A DNA stretch of 64,000 nucleotides, taken from assembly GCF_001048695.1 (NCBI RefSeq), contig NZ_CVRB01000003.1:124001-188000 (forward strand). The letters run 5' to 3'. This stretch comes from Neobacillus massiliamazoniensis. Lineage in GTDB: Bacteria; Bacillota; Bacilli; Bacillales; Cytobacillaceae. The notes below the pieces were generated by a model. The model was not told the origin of the DNA and did not search any database. It saw only the letters and a program-made list of their open reading frames with translations. A program made the position numbers and the translations under genes. Numbering within the stretch: the stretch's first letter is position 1; each line of letters starts with the position of its first letter. Positions 50,716 to 60,323 of the stretch are shown piece by piece.

Positions 50716-50782
50716 ATAAAAATGTAAGTGGATTCAAAATAAGTTACTTCTCAGAAAAAATCACATCAAATTGGAGGAAATC

Positions 50783-51964
50783 ATGAAATACATCATTGCC
50801 ATCATTGGATTACTTGTTGTTTTAGGACTTGCATACGTGGCAAGTAATAATCGGAAAAATATTAAAGTCAAACCGATTATCCTAATGGTTATCATTCAAA
50901 TAATATTAGCAAGTTTATTATTAAATACAAAGTTTGGATTAGTAGTAATTAAAGGATTTGCAGACGTTTTTAGTAAAATATTAGAATATGCTGGCAGTGG
51001 AGTTTCTTTTGTGTTTGGAGGACTTGCCAATAAAGGTGAAATGTCTTTCTTCCTTAACGTCTTACTTCCAATTATTTTTATTTCAGTATTAATAGGTATT
51101 TTCCAATATTTAAAAATACTCCCACTCATCATGAAGGGTATTGGCTTATTGTTAAGTAAAGTCAACGGTATGGGTAAATTAGAGTCGTATAACGCAGTTG
51201 CTTCCGCTATGGTTGGACAATCAGAAGTATTTATCACCGTTAAAAAGCAGCTAAGCAAATTACCTCCTAATCGTTTATATACGCTATGTGCTTCAGCCAT
51301 GTCGACTGTTTCGATGTCAATTGTCGGTGCCTATATGACAATGATTCAACCAAGATATGTTGTTACAGCACTTGTCATTAATTTATTTGGGGGATTTATT
51401 ATTTCATCTATAATTAACCCATATACGGTTAAAGAAGAAGAAGATATTCTCATTATCCGAGATGAAGAAAAACATTCCTTTTTTGAAATGTTAGGGGAAT
51501 ATATTCTTGATGGATTTAAAGTTGCAATCATTGTCGGTGCGATGTTAATCGGTTTTGTTGCATTAATGGCAGGCATCAATGATGTCTTTCATATAATTTT
51601 CCACATTTCGTTCCAAGATATTTTAGGTTATATCTTTGCGCCTTTTGCTATTATTATGGGGGTTCCAGTTTCAGAAGCTGTACAAGCTGGTGGAATTATG
51701 GCAACAAAACTTGTTACAAATGAGTTTGTAGCAATGATGGACTTAACAAAAATTCAAGGACATTTTAGTCCTCGTACATTGGGAATTATTTCTGTTTTCC
51801 TAGTATCATTCGCAAACTTTTCCTCGATTGGAATTATTGCTGGAGCTGTAAAAGCCTTGAATGAAAAGCAAGGAAACACAGTTGCGAAATTTGGATTAAA
51901 ACTATTATATGGCGCAACATTAGTTAGTGTATTATCAGCTGTGATTGTAAGTATTGTTTTATAA
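50783..51964 (+). CDS. NupC-type concentrative nucleoside transporter
   Basis: A 393-residue membrane protein with the CNT layout: [40 protein letters not shown] with the QSE motif, and [20 protein letters not shown] with the EFVA loop. It brings nucleosides in with H+ or Na+. ATG 50783 has GGAGG upstream; TTG 50771 lies in that site. The upstream cre-like site suggests glucose repression. Full length. The downstream terminator splits it from the AmiS/UreI gene. Confidence 0.94.
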   Translation: MKYIIAIIGLLVVLGLAYVASNNRKNIKVKPIILMVIIQIILASLLLNTKFGLVVIKGFADVFSKILEYAGSGVSFVFGGLANKGEMSFFLNVLLPIIFISVLIGIFQYLKILPLIMKGIGLLLSKVNGMGKLESYNAVASAMVGQSEVFITVKKQLSKLPPNRLYTLCASAMSTVSMSIVGAYMTMIQPRYVVTALVINLFGGFIISSIINPYTVKEEEDILIIRDEEKHSFFEMLGEYILDGFKVAIIVGAMLIGFVALMAGINDVFHIIFHISFQDILGYIFAPFAIIMGVPVSEAVQAGGIMATKLVTNEFVAMMDLTKIQGHFSPRTLGIISVFLVSFANFSSIGIIAGAVKALNEKQGNTVAKFGLKLLYGATLVSVLSAVIVSIVL

Positions 51965-51973
51965 ATAATCATT

Positions 51974-52013
51974 TGAAAAAGCAATTTCTTTTCTAAATAG
52001 AAACTGCTTTTTC
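51974..52013 (+). terminator. Terminator of the nucleoside-transporter gene
   Basis: AAAAAGCAATTTCT pairs with AGAAACTGCTTTTT, followed by CTATTTTT. Confidence 0.85.
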
Positions 52014-52021
52014 TATTTTTG

Positions 52022-52080
52022 AAGGAGGGAAAGAGGATGTTTAAGAGTGCCTGACACTTTTGAACATCCACATTTATATG
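52022..52080 (+). promoter_or_regulatory. Ribosome-binding site separated from its start by an inserted hairpin
   Basis: AAGGAGGG (52022-52029) is followed by GGATGTT-TAAGAGTG ... CACTTTTG-AACATCC (52035-52069), a hairpin whose core is GTGCCTGACAC (52047-52057), and then ATG at 52078. Folded, the gap from site to start shrinks to about 13 bases. Confidence 0.6.
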
Positions 52081-52707
52081 GGTTTTGTTGGTTTATTTTT
52101 ATCCGGTGCAGTATTATTTCTCAACAGTCTTTTGCTATTAGGGAAGGCAGAAGCAAAGAGTGTTGGAATCTTTAATATTTTCGTAGGAACCATTCAAATG
52201 ATTATTCCATTTTATTTAATCGTTGTTTCAAATCAAAATAATTGGGAACTATATAATGATGCGTCCATTTTTTTATTTGGCTTAACCTATTTATATGCTG
52301 GGATAACCTTTTTGAAGGGGCTTGAGGGAAATGGTCTCGGTTGGTTTTGTTTATGGGTTGCAATAATTGCGGTTGTTTATACCATTACAGCAATGATTCA
52401 TTTTCATGATGTTGTCAATGCATTAACATGGGGAATGTGGGCATTTTTATGGTTTCTATTCTTTTTATCAAATACGCTTAAAAAGAAAATTGAATATTAC
52501 ATTGGTCTCGTTGCATTTGTTCAGTCCTGGGTAACGCTAACTATTCCAGCATTGCTTTATTTCTTAGGTGTCTGGAATACACAAATTGTTATTCATATCT
52601 GGACTTACGTTTTAATACTTTCTATTATCTTTTTTGTCGGAAGCCTTTTTAAATTGAAATATTTATTTAAAAAAGAGAGTGTAAGAGAAGAAATTCAAGT
52701 GGTATAG
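52078..52707 (+). CDS. AmiS/UreI-family channel
   Basis: About 209 residues with seven helices beginning MGFVGLFLSGAVLFLNSL. AmiS/UreI proteins let urea or short amides pass the membrane; UreI is an acid-gated urea channel, and AmiS is found beside amidases. TTG at 52060 is in frame but inside a hairpin; ATG 52078 gives the usual N-terminus. No urease or amidase gene is within the window. Length and pattern fit the urea/amide channel family. Confidence 0.9.
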   Translation: MGFVGLFLSGAVLFLNSLLLLGKAEAKSVGIFNIFVGTIQMIIPFYLIVVSNQNNWELYNDASIFLFGLTYLYAGITFLKGLEGNGLGWFCLWVAIIAVVYTITAMIHFHDVVNALTWGMWAFLWFLFFLSNTLKKKIEYYIGLVAFVQSWVTLTIPALLYFLGVWNTQIVIHIWTYVLILSIIFFVGSLFKLKYLFKKESVREEIQVV

Positions 52708-52719
52708 ACTTGACTTACA

Positions 52720-52763
52720 GGTGTCAGTCCCCCGTCGCTTTAATGCGGTAGGGGACTGACACC
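52720..52763. terminator. Palindromic terminator-like element, variant of the dispersed family
   Basis: GGTGTCAGTCCCC pairs perfectly with GGGGACTGACACC (52720-52732, 52751-52763). It stands between the converging AmiS/UreI and CoA-transferase genes. No long T run, so it may act as a repeat more than a terminator. Confidence 0.75.
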
Positions 52764-52783
52764 AGTTTCTCTTAAAAGTACGG

Positions 52784-54082
52784 TTAAATAATATTGCCGT
52801 TTTTTTTGGCATCATATGTTAATTGTTCACGAAATTTCGGATGAGCGATTCTAATTAATGCCTTTGCCCGTTCGGAAATACTCTTTCCTCTTAGTTCCGC
52901 TACTCCGTACTCCGTCACAATCCGGTCGACATCATTCTTCGAGGTTGTTACGACCGAACCAATTGTTAATTGTGCTTTAATTCGTGAAATGCCTTCGTCA
53001 CTTGTTGTTGAATGCATGCAAATAAAGCTTTTTCCTTGCCTAGCAAAAAGAGCACCCCTTACAAAATCAAATTGTCCTCCGCTTGAGCTATAATATTTAC
53101 CACCAATTGTTTCAGACGCACATTGACCGAAGAAATCTACTTCTGTTGTTGCATTAATAGAAATCATATGGTCTTCTTTAGCAATTTCCCTCGGATCATT
53201 TACAATATGAACTGGTAGAAATTCGACACTTGGATTCTCATGGATAAAATCATATAGTCGTTGTGAACCTAGTGCAAAAGTGGTGACAATTTTCCCGATA
53301 TATGTGTTTTTGCATGTACCGTCAACAGCCCCCACCTCCACTAAATCAACAATCCCATCGGATAATAGTTCTGTATGAATGCCTAAATGACGATGATGTT
53401 TTAATAGCCCCATGACTGCATTAGGTACTGACCCTATTCCCGCTTGAATCGTATCCCCATTATTAATACTTTCGGCAATGTAGCTCGCAATTTTTTTATC
53501 CTTTTCACCAATGACAGGAATTTTTGTTTCGAATAGCGGTGTAGTCGCCGTACAATACCCTTCAATTTGACTAATGTGAATTTGATTTTCCCCAAATGTT
53601 CTCGGCATGTTTGGATTGACTTCTAAGAAAAATGGTGCCTTACCGATGAAGCTAGCTACATAATCCGCTTGAGTACCTAGAGAAAAATAACCATGCTCAT
53701 CCATCGGAGCAGCAACCGCTAATACAAGTGATGTTTTCGTATTCTCAGCTAAAATTCTCGGAACATAGTGAAAATGATTTGGAACGAGCTCACATTTTCC
53801 TTGTAAATACGCTTTTCTTGTTGCTCCACTTAAAAAATAGGCGACATGAAGTAGGGAACCCTTCATCTCCCCATAAATATAGGGTCGAGGTCTTAAGGCG
53901 TGCATTTGATGAATACGGACCCCTTTGATACAAGAAGCATTTGCTTCTATTACATCGAGTAAAATATTAGGCTCCCCATTAGCTAGTGGTAAAATTATAT
54001 CATCTCCATCTTGGATGATATCTAACACATCTTCTGGCCTTTTCTCCTTTTTTGTTACCCAATCATGTAATAATAATGTCAT
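52784..54082 (-). CDS. Acetyl-CoA hydrolase/transferase-family protein (4-hydroxybutyrate CoA-transferase-like)
   Basis: About 432 residues. Motifs: QDGDDIILPLANGEPNILLD in the N-terminal half, GDTIQAGIGSVPNAV, LHTELLSDGIVDL-like GIHTELLSDGIVDLVEVGA, and the C-terminal TEYGVAELRGKSISERAKAL (AcetylCoA_hyd_C). The family moves CoA between acetate or 4-hydroxybutyrate and other acids. ATG 54082 has AAGGGG upstream. Neighbour of the kyn operon, which makes no substrate for it directly; the link may be only positional. Confidence 0.9.
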   Translation of the reverse strand: MTLLLHDWVTKKEKRPEDVLDIIQDGDDIILPLANGEPNILLDVIEANASCIKGVRIHQMHALRPRPYIYGEMKGSLLHVAYFLSGATRKAYLQGKCELVPNHFHYVPRILAENTKTSLVLAVAAPMDEHGYFSLGTQADYVASFIGKAPFFLEVNPNMPRTFGENQIHISQIEGYCTATTPLFETKIPVIGEKDKKIASYIAESINNGDTIQAGIGSVPNAVMGLLKHHRHLGIHTELLSDGIVDLVEVGAVDGTCKNTYIGKIVTTFALGSQRLYDFIHENPSVEFLPVHIVNDPREIAKEDHMISINATTEVDFFGQCASETIGGKYYSSSGGQFDFVRGALFARQGKSFICMHSTTSDEGISRIKAQLTIGSVVTTSKNDVDRIVTEYGVAELRGKSISERAKALIRIAHPKFREQLTYDAKKNGNII

Positions 54083-54088
54083 CTGCAT

Positions 54089-54353
54089 CCCCTTACTTTG
54101 TCAATTAATGTCTATATTTACATAATTATCATAATATATTATGCTACTTTTGTATTATGAATTTTTTATCAATTCAGAAACACTTTTGATAATCTAAAAT
54201 TCCTTTATTCTATACCCCAATGATAATGTTAAAATGAGTGAAATCTTGTGGGAGGATTGTGTTGGAACCAATCGGCAAATTAAAAACCGAATTTTAACAA
54301 TATATACAAATTCTAATTAGACAGGTGGAGTAGCCAAAGTCATTTCTTTCCTT
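54089..54353. other. Intergenic between two minus-strand units
   Basis: The CoA-transferase promoter region. On the plus strand GGGAGG (54250) with a TTG at 54262 opens an 11-codon frame (MLEPIGKLKTEF) that stops at 54297: a gene-start remnant or a chance match. Nothing else seen. Confidence 0.4.
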
Positions 54354-54405
54354 GCAAAAAAATAACCAAGCAGAATGAGTATACGATAAACTCACGATGC
54401 CTGGT
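54354..54405 (-). terminator. Terminator of the kyn operon
   Basis: On the minus strand AACCAGGCATCGTGAGT pairs with ACTCATTCTGCTTGGTT (few mismatches) and runs into seven T. Confidence 0.82.
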
Positions 54406-54442
54406 TTAATGTTTTTTGATTCTATCATTGGATTTATTCCTG

Positions 54443-55066
54443 TTAAATTTTCCTCAAAACCGCACGGACCGGACTTCCATCTGCATCAACTAATGGAAGA
54501 GGGAGGGCTGCTAGTTCATAATCTCCCGGCTGTACTTCGTCTAACACAAGTCCTTCTAATATATGAATTCCATTATGTGTGAGTTCATGATGTGCGGAAA
54601 GTTCTTTGCTATCTAGTGGATCGACTGATGGTAAATCAAGACCAATCAGTCGAACTCCAAGCTTTGCAAGATACGCTGCTAGTTCCGGTTCTAAAGGCGG
54701 GATCGATTCGGGAAACAAATATCTGTTCTTCCATGTATCTGTTCGGATTAACAGGCGTGTTACCCCTGCTAAATCTAGCTTTGATAATTCATTGACTCCA
54801 ATTGATTTGATATTTGGCAGGTGGACCACTCGAGCCTTACCAATATATAAATTGATATCTAAATCAATTACTTTTTTTCCATTATTATCAAAGTGAAACG
54901 GAGCATCAATATGAGTACCAGTATGAATGCTCATCTTAATTTGACCTACATTAACAGAACCACTTTCCTCTTTACTCCAAATGACTTCATAACGAAAAGG
55001 GGTATCCCCGGGCCAGACCGCGACCTCTTTATCAAGCCGCTGAGAAATATCAATCCAGGTATTCAT
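54443..55066 (-). CDS. kynB: Kynurenine formamidase
   Basis: About 207 residues of the cyclase family: DISQRLDKEVAVWPGDTPF at the start, the metal motif HTGTHIDAPFHF, and DLPSVDPLDSKELSAHHEL. It hydrolyses N-formylkynurenine to kynurenine and formate. ATG 55066 lies eight bases after GGAGGTC; an in-frame ATG at 55081 lacks such a site. It is the last gene of kynU-kynA-kynB, and its site begins inside the tail of kynA. Confidence 0.95.
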   Translation of the reverse strand: MNTWIDISQRLDKEVAVWPGDTPFRYEVIWSKEESGSVNVGQIKMSIHTGTHIDAPFHFDNNGKKVIDLDINLYIGKARVVHLPNIKSIGVNELSKLDLAGVTRLLIRTDTWKNRYLFPESIPPLEPELAAYLAKLGVRLIGLDLPSVDPLDSKELSAHHELTHNGIHILEGLVLDEVQPGDYELAALPLPLVDADGSPVRAVLRKI

Positions 55067-55084
55067 GCACTTGACCTCCAATTT

Positions 55085-55930
55085 TTATAGTTTTGTACGA
55101 AGACTCAATAGTTCCGGAAAAAATGGCTGGTCAAGAACCCGTTTTAAATAATTGACACCTGAAGAACCACCAGTACCTTGCTTATGGCCAATAATCCTTT
55201 CAACAGTTGTCATGTGATGAAATCGCCATAATTGCTGTTGATGTCCAATGTCAACTAGCTTCTCAGCCAACTCATATAGATCCCAGTATTTCTCTGTATT
55301 TCGATAAACAGTTAGCCATGCATCTTCAACACTAGCATTAGAGGCATAGCTTTGTGACCAATCCCTGTTTAACGCTTCTTCATCAATAACTAGGCCATGT
55401 GCTGCAAGAGCTAAAACGGCTGCATCATATATACTTGGTTCATGAAGAGATTTGTTTAACACCTGATATAATTCTGGCTGATGCTTATAAACAACAAGTG
55501 TGTGAGGATTCTTTTTCCCTAAAGCAAATTCAATCAAACGATTTTGATAGGATTGGAATCCTGAAGCATGACCCAATTTTTCACGAAATTCCATGTAATC
55601 AGATGGAGTCAAAGTAGAAAGGACACTCCATGACTGAATTAACTGCTGCTGAATCCGTGAAACGCGTGAAAGCATTTTAAACGAGGGTTCCAAATTGTTA
55701 CGGTGGATACACTGAATTGCAGCATTGAGCTCATGAATAATAAGTTTCATCCATAGTTCACTCGTTTGATGAATAATAATAAAAAGCATTTCATCATGAT
55801 GATTGGAAAGTCGATTTTGACTTGATAAGATCATGTCGAGACTGAGATAATCACCGTAAGACATTTCCTTATGAAAGTCTGTCTGAATGTCTTTTTCTAG
55901 ATTTTGATTGTTGATCTCCGGATTTCCCAT
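55085..55930 (-). CDS. kynA: Tryptophan 2,3-dioxygenase
   Basis: A 281-residue helical haem protein: [20 protein letters not shown] (His54 near the substrate), [15 protein letters not shown] and the haem-ligand region [20 protein letters not shown] (proximal His near 238-239). It opens the indole ring of L-tryptophan with O2, the first step of the kynurenine path. Start ATG after GGAGGCAT. Between kynU and kynB. Full length. Confidence 0.96.
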   Translation of the reverse strand: MGNPEINNQNLEKDIQTDFHKEMSYGDYLSLDMILSSQNRLSNHHDEMLFIIIHQTSELWMKLIIHELNAAIQCIHRNNLEPSFKMLSRVSRIQQQLIQSWSVLSTLTPSDYMEFREKLGHASGFQSYQNRLIEFALGKKNPHTLVVYKHQPELYQVLNKSLHEPSIYDAAVLALAAHGLVIDEEALNRDWSQSYASNASVEDAWLTVYRNTEKYWDLYELAEKLVDIGHQQQLWRFHHMTTVERIIGHKQGTGGSSGVNYLKRVLDQPFFPELLSLRTKL

Positions 55931-56021
55931 GATTATATGCCTCCAATATCGTAGTTTATTAGTTCTTAGTCAATGCGGGCCCAGGTTTGTTCGTTACTAA
56001 AAGGGGGCATCTGTTTTTCTT

Positions 56022-57308
56022 TTATGCTATGACTTCTCGTTCATTCGAAAATTTTTCATATTCCTTTTCTGTCATAATTTTTTTAAGGGTTTGAACCACT
56101 CTCCAAACTTCCTCATATGAGGTATAGAGGGCAACAGGAGCCAAGCGTATGATGTTAGGTGCACGGAAGTCAGGAATAATCTCGTTTTCTTTTAATGACT
56201 TACATATGCGGGCGGCTTCTCTATGCTCAAGGCAGACATGACCACCGCGGCGCTCGTCTTCTCTAGGATTTCCTATCACAAACTCCATATCTGCTAACTC
56301 AAGTTCAATTAAGTTCATAAAATATTGATTGATGTGAAGCGATTTTTGGCGGATCCTTTCAATGCCAGCTTCTGCAAAAATTTCTAAAGAACCAATTAGA
56401 GGCGCAATGCTTAACACATGAGGCGTGCCAATTTGATAGGCTCCTGCTGATTCAGCTGGTATAAATGTATGTTCAAGGTCAAATTGAATGTCTTTTTTCG
56501 AACCAAACCATCCTGCGAGTCCGGGATTTGTTCCGAAATGTTTTCGATTGACGTATAAACCACCCACAGAACCAGGACCGCTATTTACATATTTGTAGTT
56601 ACACCAATACGCAAAGTCAACATCCCAATCACTAAAGGAATGAGGAATAGCGCCAACAGAGTGACAAGCATCAAATCCGATGAGAATCCCGCGCTTATGT
56701 GCTTCTGCAGTTAATCGTTTAATATCCAATAGTTGACCGCTGCGATACAGGACCGTCGGTAGGACAATTAATGCTACATCATCGGTCATGGCAGCAATCA
56801 GGTCATCTTCTTCTATTAATCTTCCATCCCTGCTTTTTACACGAATAAGTTGGGTATAATGGTTAAACCCGTGGATGCGAAGCTGGCTTTGTAGGGCATA
56901 GATGTCGGTCGGAAAGGTAAGTTCATCTGCTACAATTTTTGTTCGTTTTCCTTTAGGCCTATAAAAAGTAGCCACAAGCTGGTGAAGATTCACTGTTGTG
57001 GAACCGCTTACAATAACTTCGTCAACAAAAGCACCTACTAAGGGGGCCATCATTTCTCCCAATTTCTCTGACATGAAGAACCATGGGTGCTTTCCTTTTG
57101 TCCAGCCATCGATTCCATACCTCTTCCAATCTTCTAACGTTTCTAGAAGTGTACGCTCTGCTCTTTTTGAAAGGAGGCCCAATGAGTTCCCGTCCATATA
57201 GATGGAATGGGGGTAAACATAAAACTCTTCTCGAAAACAAGCAAGTGGATCGTCCTTGTCCAGCTGTTTTGCGTATTCAAATGTAGGTTGAAAATGGTCT
57301 ATGTTCAT
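56022..57308 (-). CDS. kynU: Kynureninase
   Basis: About 428 residues, fold type I PLP enzyme. [12 protein letters not shown] at the start, [27 protein letters not shown] and the PLP lysine in [13 protein letters not shown] (Lys near 239) identify kynureninase, which cleaves kynurenine to anthranilate and alanine. ATG 57308 has GAGGG upstream; an ATG two codons earlier is in that site. First gene of the operon; its promoter must lie in 57309-57520. No TRAP- or T-box-like leader was seen. Confidence 0.96.
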   Translation of the reverse strand: MNIDHFQPTFEYAKQLDKDDPLACFREEFYVYPHSIYMDGNSLGLLSKRAERTLLETLEDWKRYGIDGWTKGKHPWFFMSEKLGEMMAPLVGAFVDEVIVSGSTTVNLHQLVATFYRPKGKRTKIVADELTFPTDIYALQSQLRIHGFNHYTQLIRVKSRDGRLIEEDDLIAAMTDDVALIVLPTVLYRSGQLLDIKRLTAEAHKRGILIGFDACHSVGAIPHSFSDWDVDFAYWCNYKYVNSGPGSVGGLYVNRKHFGTNPGLAGWFGSKKDIQFDLEHTFIPAESAGAYQIGTPHVLSIAPLIGSLEIFAEAGIERIRQKSLHINQYFMNLIELELADMEFVIGNPREDERRGGHVCLEHREAARICKSLKENEIIPDFRAPNIIRLAPVALYTSYEEVWRVVQTLKKIMTEKEYEKFSNEREVIA

Positions 57309-57656
57309 GAACATCCCTCGTTTCTATGATTCAATCAATCATGAAAAATCATAACAAAGAATCAGACATGATGCCAAGGAAATAATAAGAAAAAAATTAA
57401 TTTTGCAAATAATTCATATTTTTAATAGAAGTGAATAGGTGAGGAAAAAGAAATGATTAAAATAAAAAGGCGGACTGCAGACGGACATTGAAATAGGGGA
57501 TTTAAAGATAATTAAAATGAAAAAAGCTTGGATAAAACAGTCCCAATTGGACGTATTCTCCAAGCTTTTTTTCATCAATATTACTAGAGTGAGGTTGGAA
57601 AAACGAATCCTGTTATTGGTAAAATCATCATAGCTTGAAAAATATAAGCTATACAT
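57309..57656. other. Intergenic before the kyn operon
   Basis: It contains the kyn promoter region (none resolved) and the hairpin at 57521-57571. Nothing else recognised. Confidence 0.4.
57521..57571. terminator. Bidirectional terminator downstream of the Cof-type gene
   Basis: AAAAAGCTTGGA ... TCTCCAAGCTTTTTT with inner GTCC/GGAC pairs; T-rich on both strands. Confidence 0.85.
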
Positions 57657-58469
57657 TTACCCTATATTTTCGATAGGGCAAACCGATTCGATTAAACCGA
57701 GGCGCTCTAAACCGTATCGTACCCCGTCTTCTTCTGAAGAGAGTGTAACCATTTTGGCAGCTTGTTTCACTTCATCACGGGCAGAGCCCATCGCCACTCC
57801 CATTCCTACCAAAGAAAGCATTTCAATATCATTTAAACCATCTCCAAATGCAACAGCTTCATCGGGAGCAATGCCGAGCTTTTCTAATAATATTTTTAGA
57901 CCCACAGCTTTATTGGAATTGACCAAATTCACATCACATGTTCTTGAGCCTGTTGAAGACCACCTTCTGATTGATAATTCAGGAATCTTTGATTGATAAG
58001 TTAACTCTGCCTCCAAGTCACAATGAAGGAATAATTGGTAAATATCTTGTTCCATCCAAAAATGAGGTGGTGCAAGTTCTGGCTTCCAGTAATCATGCTG
58101 GAACGCCTCCATTACGAAAGGATGGCTTAGATCAGTTGTTTTAAAGTTTTTACCACCTAAAAAAGTAAGAGGATGTTGATATTTATGAGACAAGTGAAGT
58201 AATTTCTTTAGGATATTTTTCTCAATTGTATTCTGGTAAATTTCTTTTCCTTCATGATGAACATACGCACCATTAAAAAAGACCATGGAATCCACGCCTA
58301 TTTCTTGAATAATGCTCTCAGCAAAATAGGGAGCTCTCCCAGTAGCAATGACAACTTTTATATTATTCTCTTTTAACTGCCGAACCGCTTCCTTTGTTGC
58401 GTGACTAATGGTTTTTCCATGCGGAAGAATGGTTCCGTCAATATCTAAGATGACAATCTTGTATTTCAT
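57657..58469 (-). CDS. Cof-type HAD-IIB phosphatase
   Basis: A 270-residue HAD protein. Motif I ILDIDGTILPHGK (DxD nucleophile), motif II VVIATGRAPYFAE, motif III/IV VAFGDGLNDIEMLSLVGMGVAM; the Cof-type cap lies between (about 85-190). The family removes phosphate from sugar phosphates, riboflavin phosphates or PLP. ATG start. It stands alone, with the terminator at 57521. Confidence 0.92.
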   Translation of the reverse strand: MKYKIVILDIDGTILPHGKTISHATKEAVRQLKENNIKVVIATGRAPYFAESIIQEIGVDSMVFFNGAYVHHEGKEIYQNTIEKNILKKLLHLSHKYQHPLTFLGGKNFKTTDLSHPFVMEAFQHDYWKPELAPPHFWMEQDIYQLFLHCDLEAELTYQSKIPELSIRRWSSTGSRTCDVNLVNSNKAVGLKILLEKLGIAPDEAVAFGDGLNDIEMLSLVGMGVAMGSARDEVKQAAKMVTLSSEEDGVRYGLERLGLIESVCPIENIG

Positions 58470-58898
58470 TAAACATTCTCCTTACAATGCTAATCTTTTC
58501 AATATGAATCTTGTACTTCCTAAGTACAGTATAACATGTTTGCCGAAAAAACTTATGAAACTAGCATTAAGACTATGTAAATCATGTAACAAATCATTTT
58601 TAAAGCCAGAAGATATCCTTTTATTGTTAGGTATATGTCAAACGCTGACGGAACTGGCTGGGGGATCTATAAAGCTTTAAGGGATTCTTATTTCTTAATT
58701 AAGTGATTCCATGAGGAAGACGAGGATGAAGATGAATAGGGCTTCTAAATGCCAAGAAGTAGGCCGAGCATGTTACTAGCATCTTTGGTTTATTTATATC
58801 TTGATGATAATGCATGTCCGCCCTTGTGTCGAATTGGTTGAGGGGGAGAGTCAGGAAAATGCGAATTTACAACGTTAAGGAATTTCCAATATTATAAA
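58470..58898. other. Intergenic, first part
   Basis: A possible small plus-strand frame (58555-58680, 41 residues, MKLALRLCKSCNKSFLKPED...) contains a CxxC and looks like a Zn-ribbon start, but has no ribosome-binding site. Nothing else recognised. Confidence 0.3.
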
Positions 58899-58935
58899 CC
58901 CAATTCCTCATTAAAATTGAGAAATTGGGCTTTTT
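58899..58935 (+). terminator. Terminator without an obvious gene
   Basis: CCCAATTCCTCA pairs with TGAGAAATTGGG, followed by TTTTT. It may end transcription of the small frame or of an unseen RNA. Confidence 0.75.
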
Positions 58936-59233
58936 CAGAAAACATCAAGATTTAAAAATGTACTCTGTTTTAAAAGAAGAGTATTAATTATCTCTATGTA
59001 TATACCAAATTGAAGATTAATCCATCTTTAAAAACTGGTTAAGAAATATTTAAAGGAATTTTCTTTATCCATTTAAATTCCCCAAACTTAAATAATATCA
59101 GGGAGTTTTCTTCAGATATCATTAATTGCCTCGATCCTTTCCTTGTTGTTAAACTTTCTAATTATATCTAAATAGTTCTAATTGTTTACTACTTCTTCCG
59201 GCGAGAGATTGGCCGCTTAAAATAATAAAATTA

Positions 59234-59252
59234 TTAATTGTAAAACAATTAA
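59234..59252. promoter_or_regulatory. Palindrome upstream of the amino-acid ABC operon
   Basis: TTAATTGT-AAA-ACAATTAA, perfect 8-3-8, just before TTGACA at 59265. A candidate repressor or activator site. Confidence 0.45.
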
Positions 59253-59264
59253 AAATATTTTGAG

Positions 59265-59291
59265 TTGACAAATAATTAATATAAATAATAA
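59265..59291 (+). promoter_or_regulatory. Candidate promoter of the amino-acid ABC operon
   Basis: TTGACA at 59265-59270; TAATAA follows after 15 bases and TATAAA lies between. The -35 is perfect, the -10 is not. Confidence 0.4.
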
Positions 59292-59342
59292 ACTTAGAGA
59301 TGTAATTTTACATTAATATATTAAATGAATGGGGGTCTTATT

Positions 59343-60179
59343 TTGAAAAATAAAAAAATATATGGATCTCTTTTACTTGCAGGAATCCTTACCACAGGCT
59401 TGTTAGCCGGTTGCGGCAGCACTTCTACTACATCATCAAACGCCACTGGATCTTCTTCACAGCAAACAATTAAGGTAGCAGCAGATACAACTTTTCCTCC
59501 ATTTGAATCCGAAAAGGATGGAAAGGTCCAAGGATTTGACATTGACATGATTAACGCAATTGCTAAGAAAGAAAATCTGAAGGTTGAACTTTCTACTATG
59601 CAATTTACTGGCCTTATTCCTGCTCTTCAGGCTAAATCAGTCGATGTGGCAGTAGCCGGAATAACCATAAAGAAAAGTCGATTAGCTGTAGTTGATTTCT
59701 CAAACGCCTACTATAAGTCGGGGATTTCAGTTCTTACTAAAACGTCCTCTTCTGCTAAAAGTTTAAATGATCTAAAGTCTAAACTTATTGCAACCAAAAA
59801 AGGTACATCATCTGTTGACCTGTTAATATCGAAAGGTATTCCGGCTCAAAACATTAAGCAATTCGATAATATCTCTGATGCTTATAGTTCACTGGAAAGC
59901 GGCGGCGCTGATGCAGTTGTGTTTGATAGTCCGGTTAACTCGGATTATTCCAATAGTCATAAGGATGTACATGTCATTCAATCCATCCCTACTGGCGAGT
60001 ATTACGGAATTGCTGTAGTTAAAAAGAATCCAGATTTATTGAAAAAAATCAATGATGGTTTAAAGGCCATTAAATCAGATGGTGAGTATGAGAAACTATT
60101 TGACAAATACTTTGGCGGAGATAAAAGTGGAGTCGTCAATGAGGATCTTGCCCCAGATAAGGCAGCATTAAACGAATAA
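59343..60179 (+). CDS. Polar amino-acid ABC transporter substrate-binding lipoprotein
   Basis: About 278 residues. The signal ends in the lipobox L-L-A-G-C (GILTTGLLAGCGS), so the protein is lipid-anchored. The SBP_bac_3 core (about 45-270) begins TIKVAADTTFPPFESEKDGK and contains GFDIDMINAIAKK, FTGLIPALQAKSVDVAVAG and DAVVFDSPV. It binds a polar amino acid (glutamine-, arginine- or cystine-like; not decided). TTG 59343 has GGGGGT upstream; ATG 59325 is before that site. Permease and ATPase follow. Confidence 0.93.
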   Translation: MKNKKIYGSLLLAGILTTGLLAGCGSTSTTSSNATGSSSQQTIKVAADTTFPPFESEKDGKVQGFDIDMINAIAKKENLKVELSTMQFTGLIPALQAKSVDVAVAGITIKKSRLAVVDFSNAYYKSGISVLTKTSSSAKSLNDLKSKLIATKKGTSSVDLLISKGIPAQNIKQFDNISDAYSSLESGGADAVVFDSPVNSDYSNSHKDVHVIQSIPTGEYYGIAVVKKNPDLLKKINDGLKAIKSDGEYEKLFDKYFGGDKSGVVNEDLAPDKAALNE

Positions 60180-60209
60180 ATATGCTGAATAAATATGTAA
60201 CCTGATATG

Positions 60210-60238
60210 AGGCGTAGCTCTCTTCTGCTACGCCTTTG
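60210..60238 (+). terminator. Weak intra-operon hairpin
   Basis: AGGCGTAGC / GCTACGCCT with a short TTTG tail between binding-protein and permease genes. It likely reduces read-through so the binding protein is made in excess. Confidence 0.75.
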
Positions 60239-60323
60239 ATTGTGGACATCAAAAGATGTCAATGCATCGGCCATATAGGCCCGCCAATAGGTGTGTTTTT
60301 GCTAACATTAAGGGGGTAATCCT

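Noticed and set aside
54592..55090. Plus-strand frames over kynB
   Set aside because: Antisense shadows of a well-supported gene.
58555..58680. 41-residue CxxC protein
   Set aside because: It looks protein-like but has no ribosome-binding site and lacks the second Cys pair; listed only as a possibility in the gap entry.
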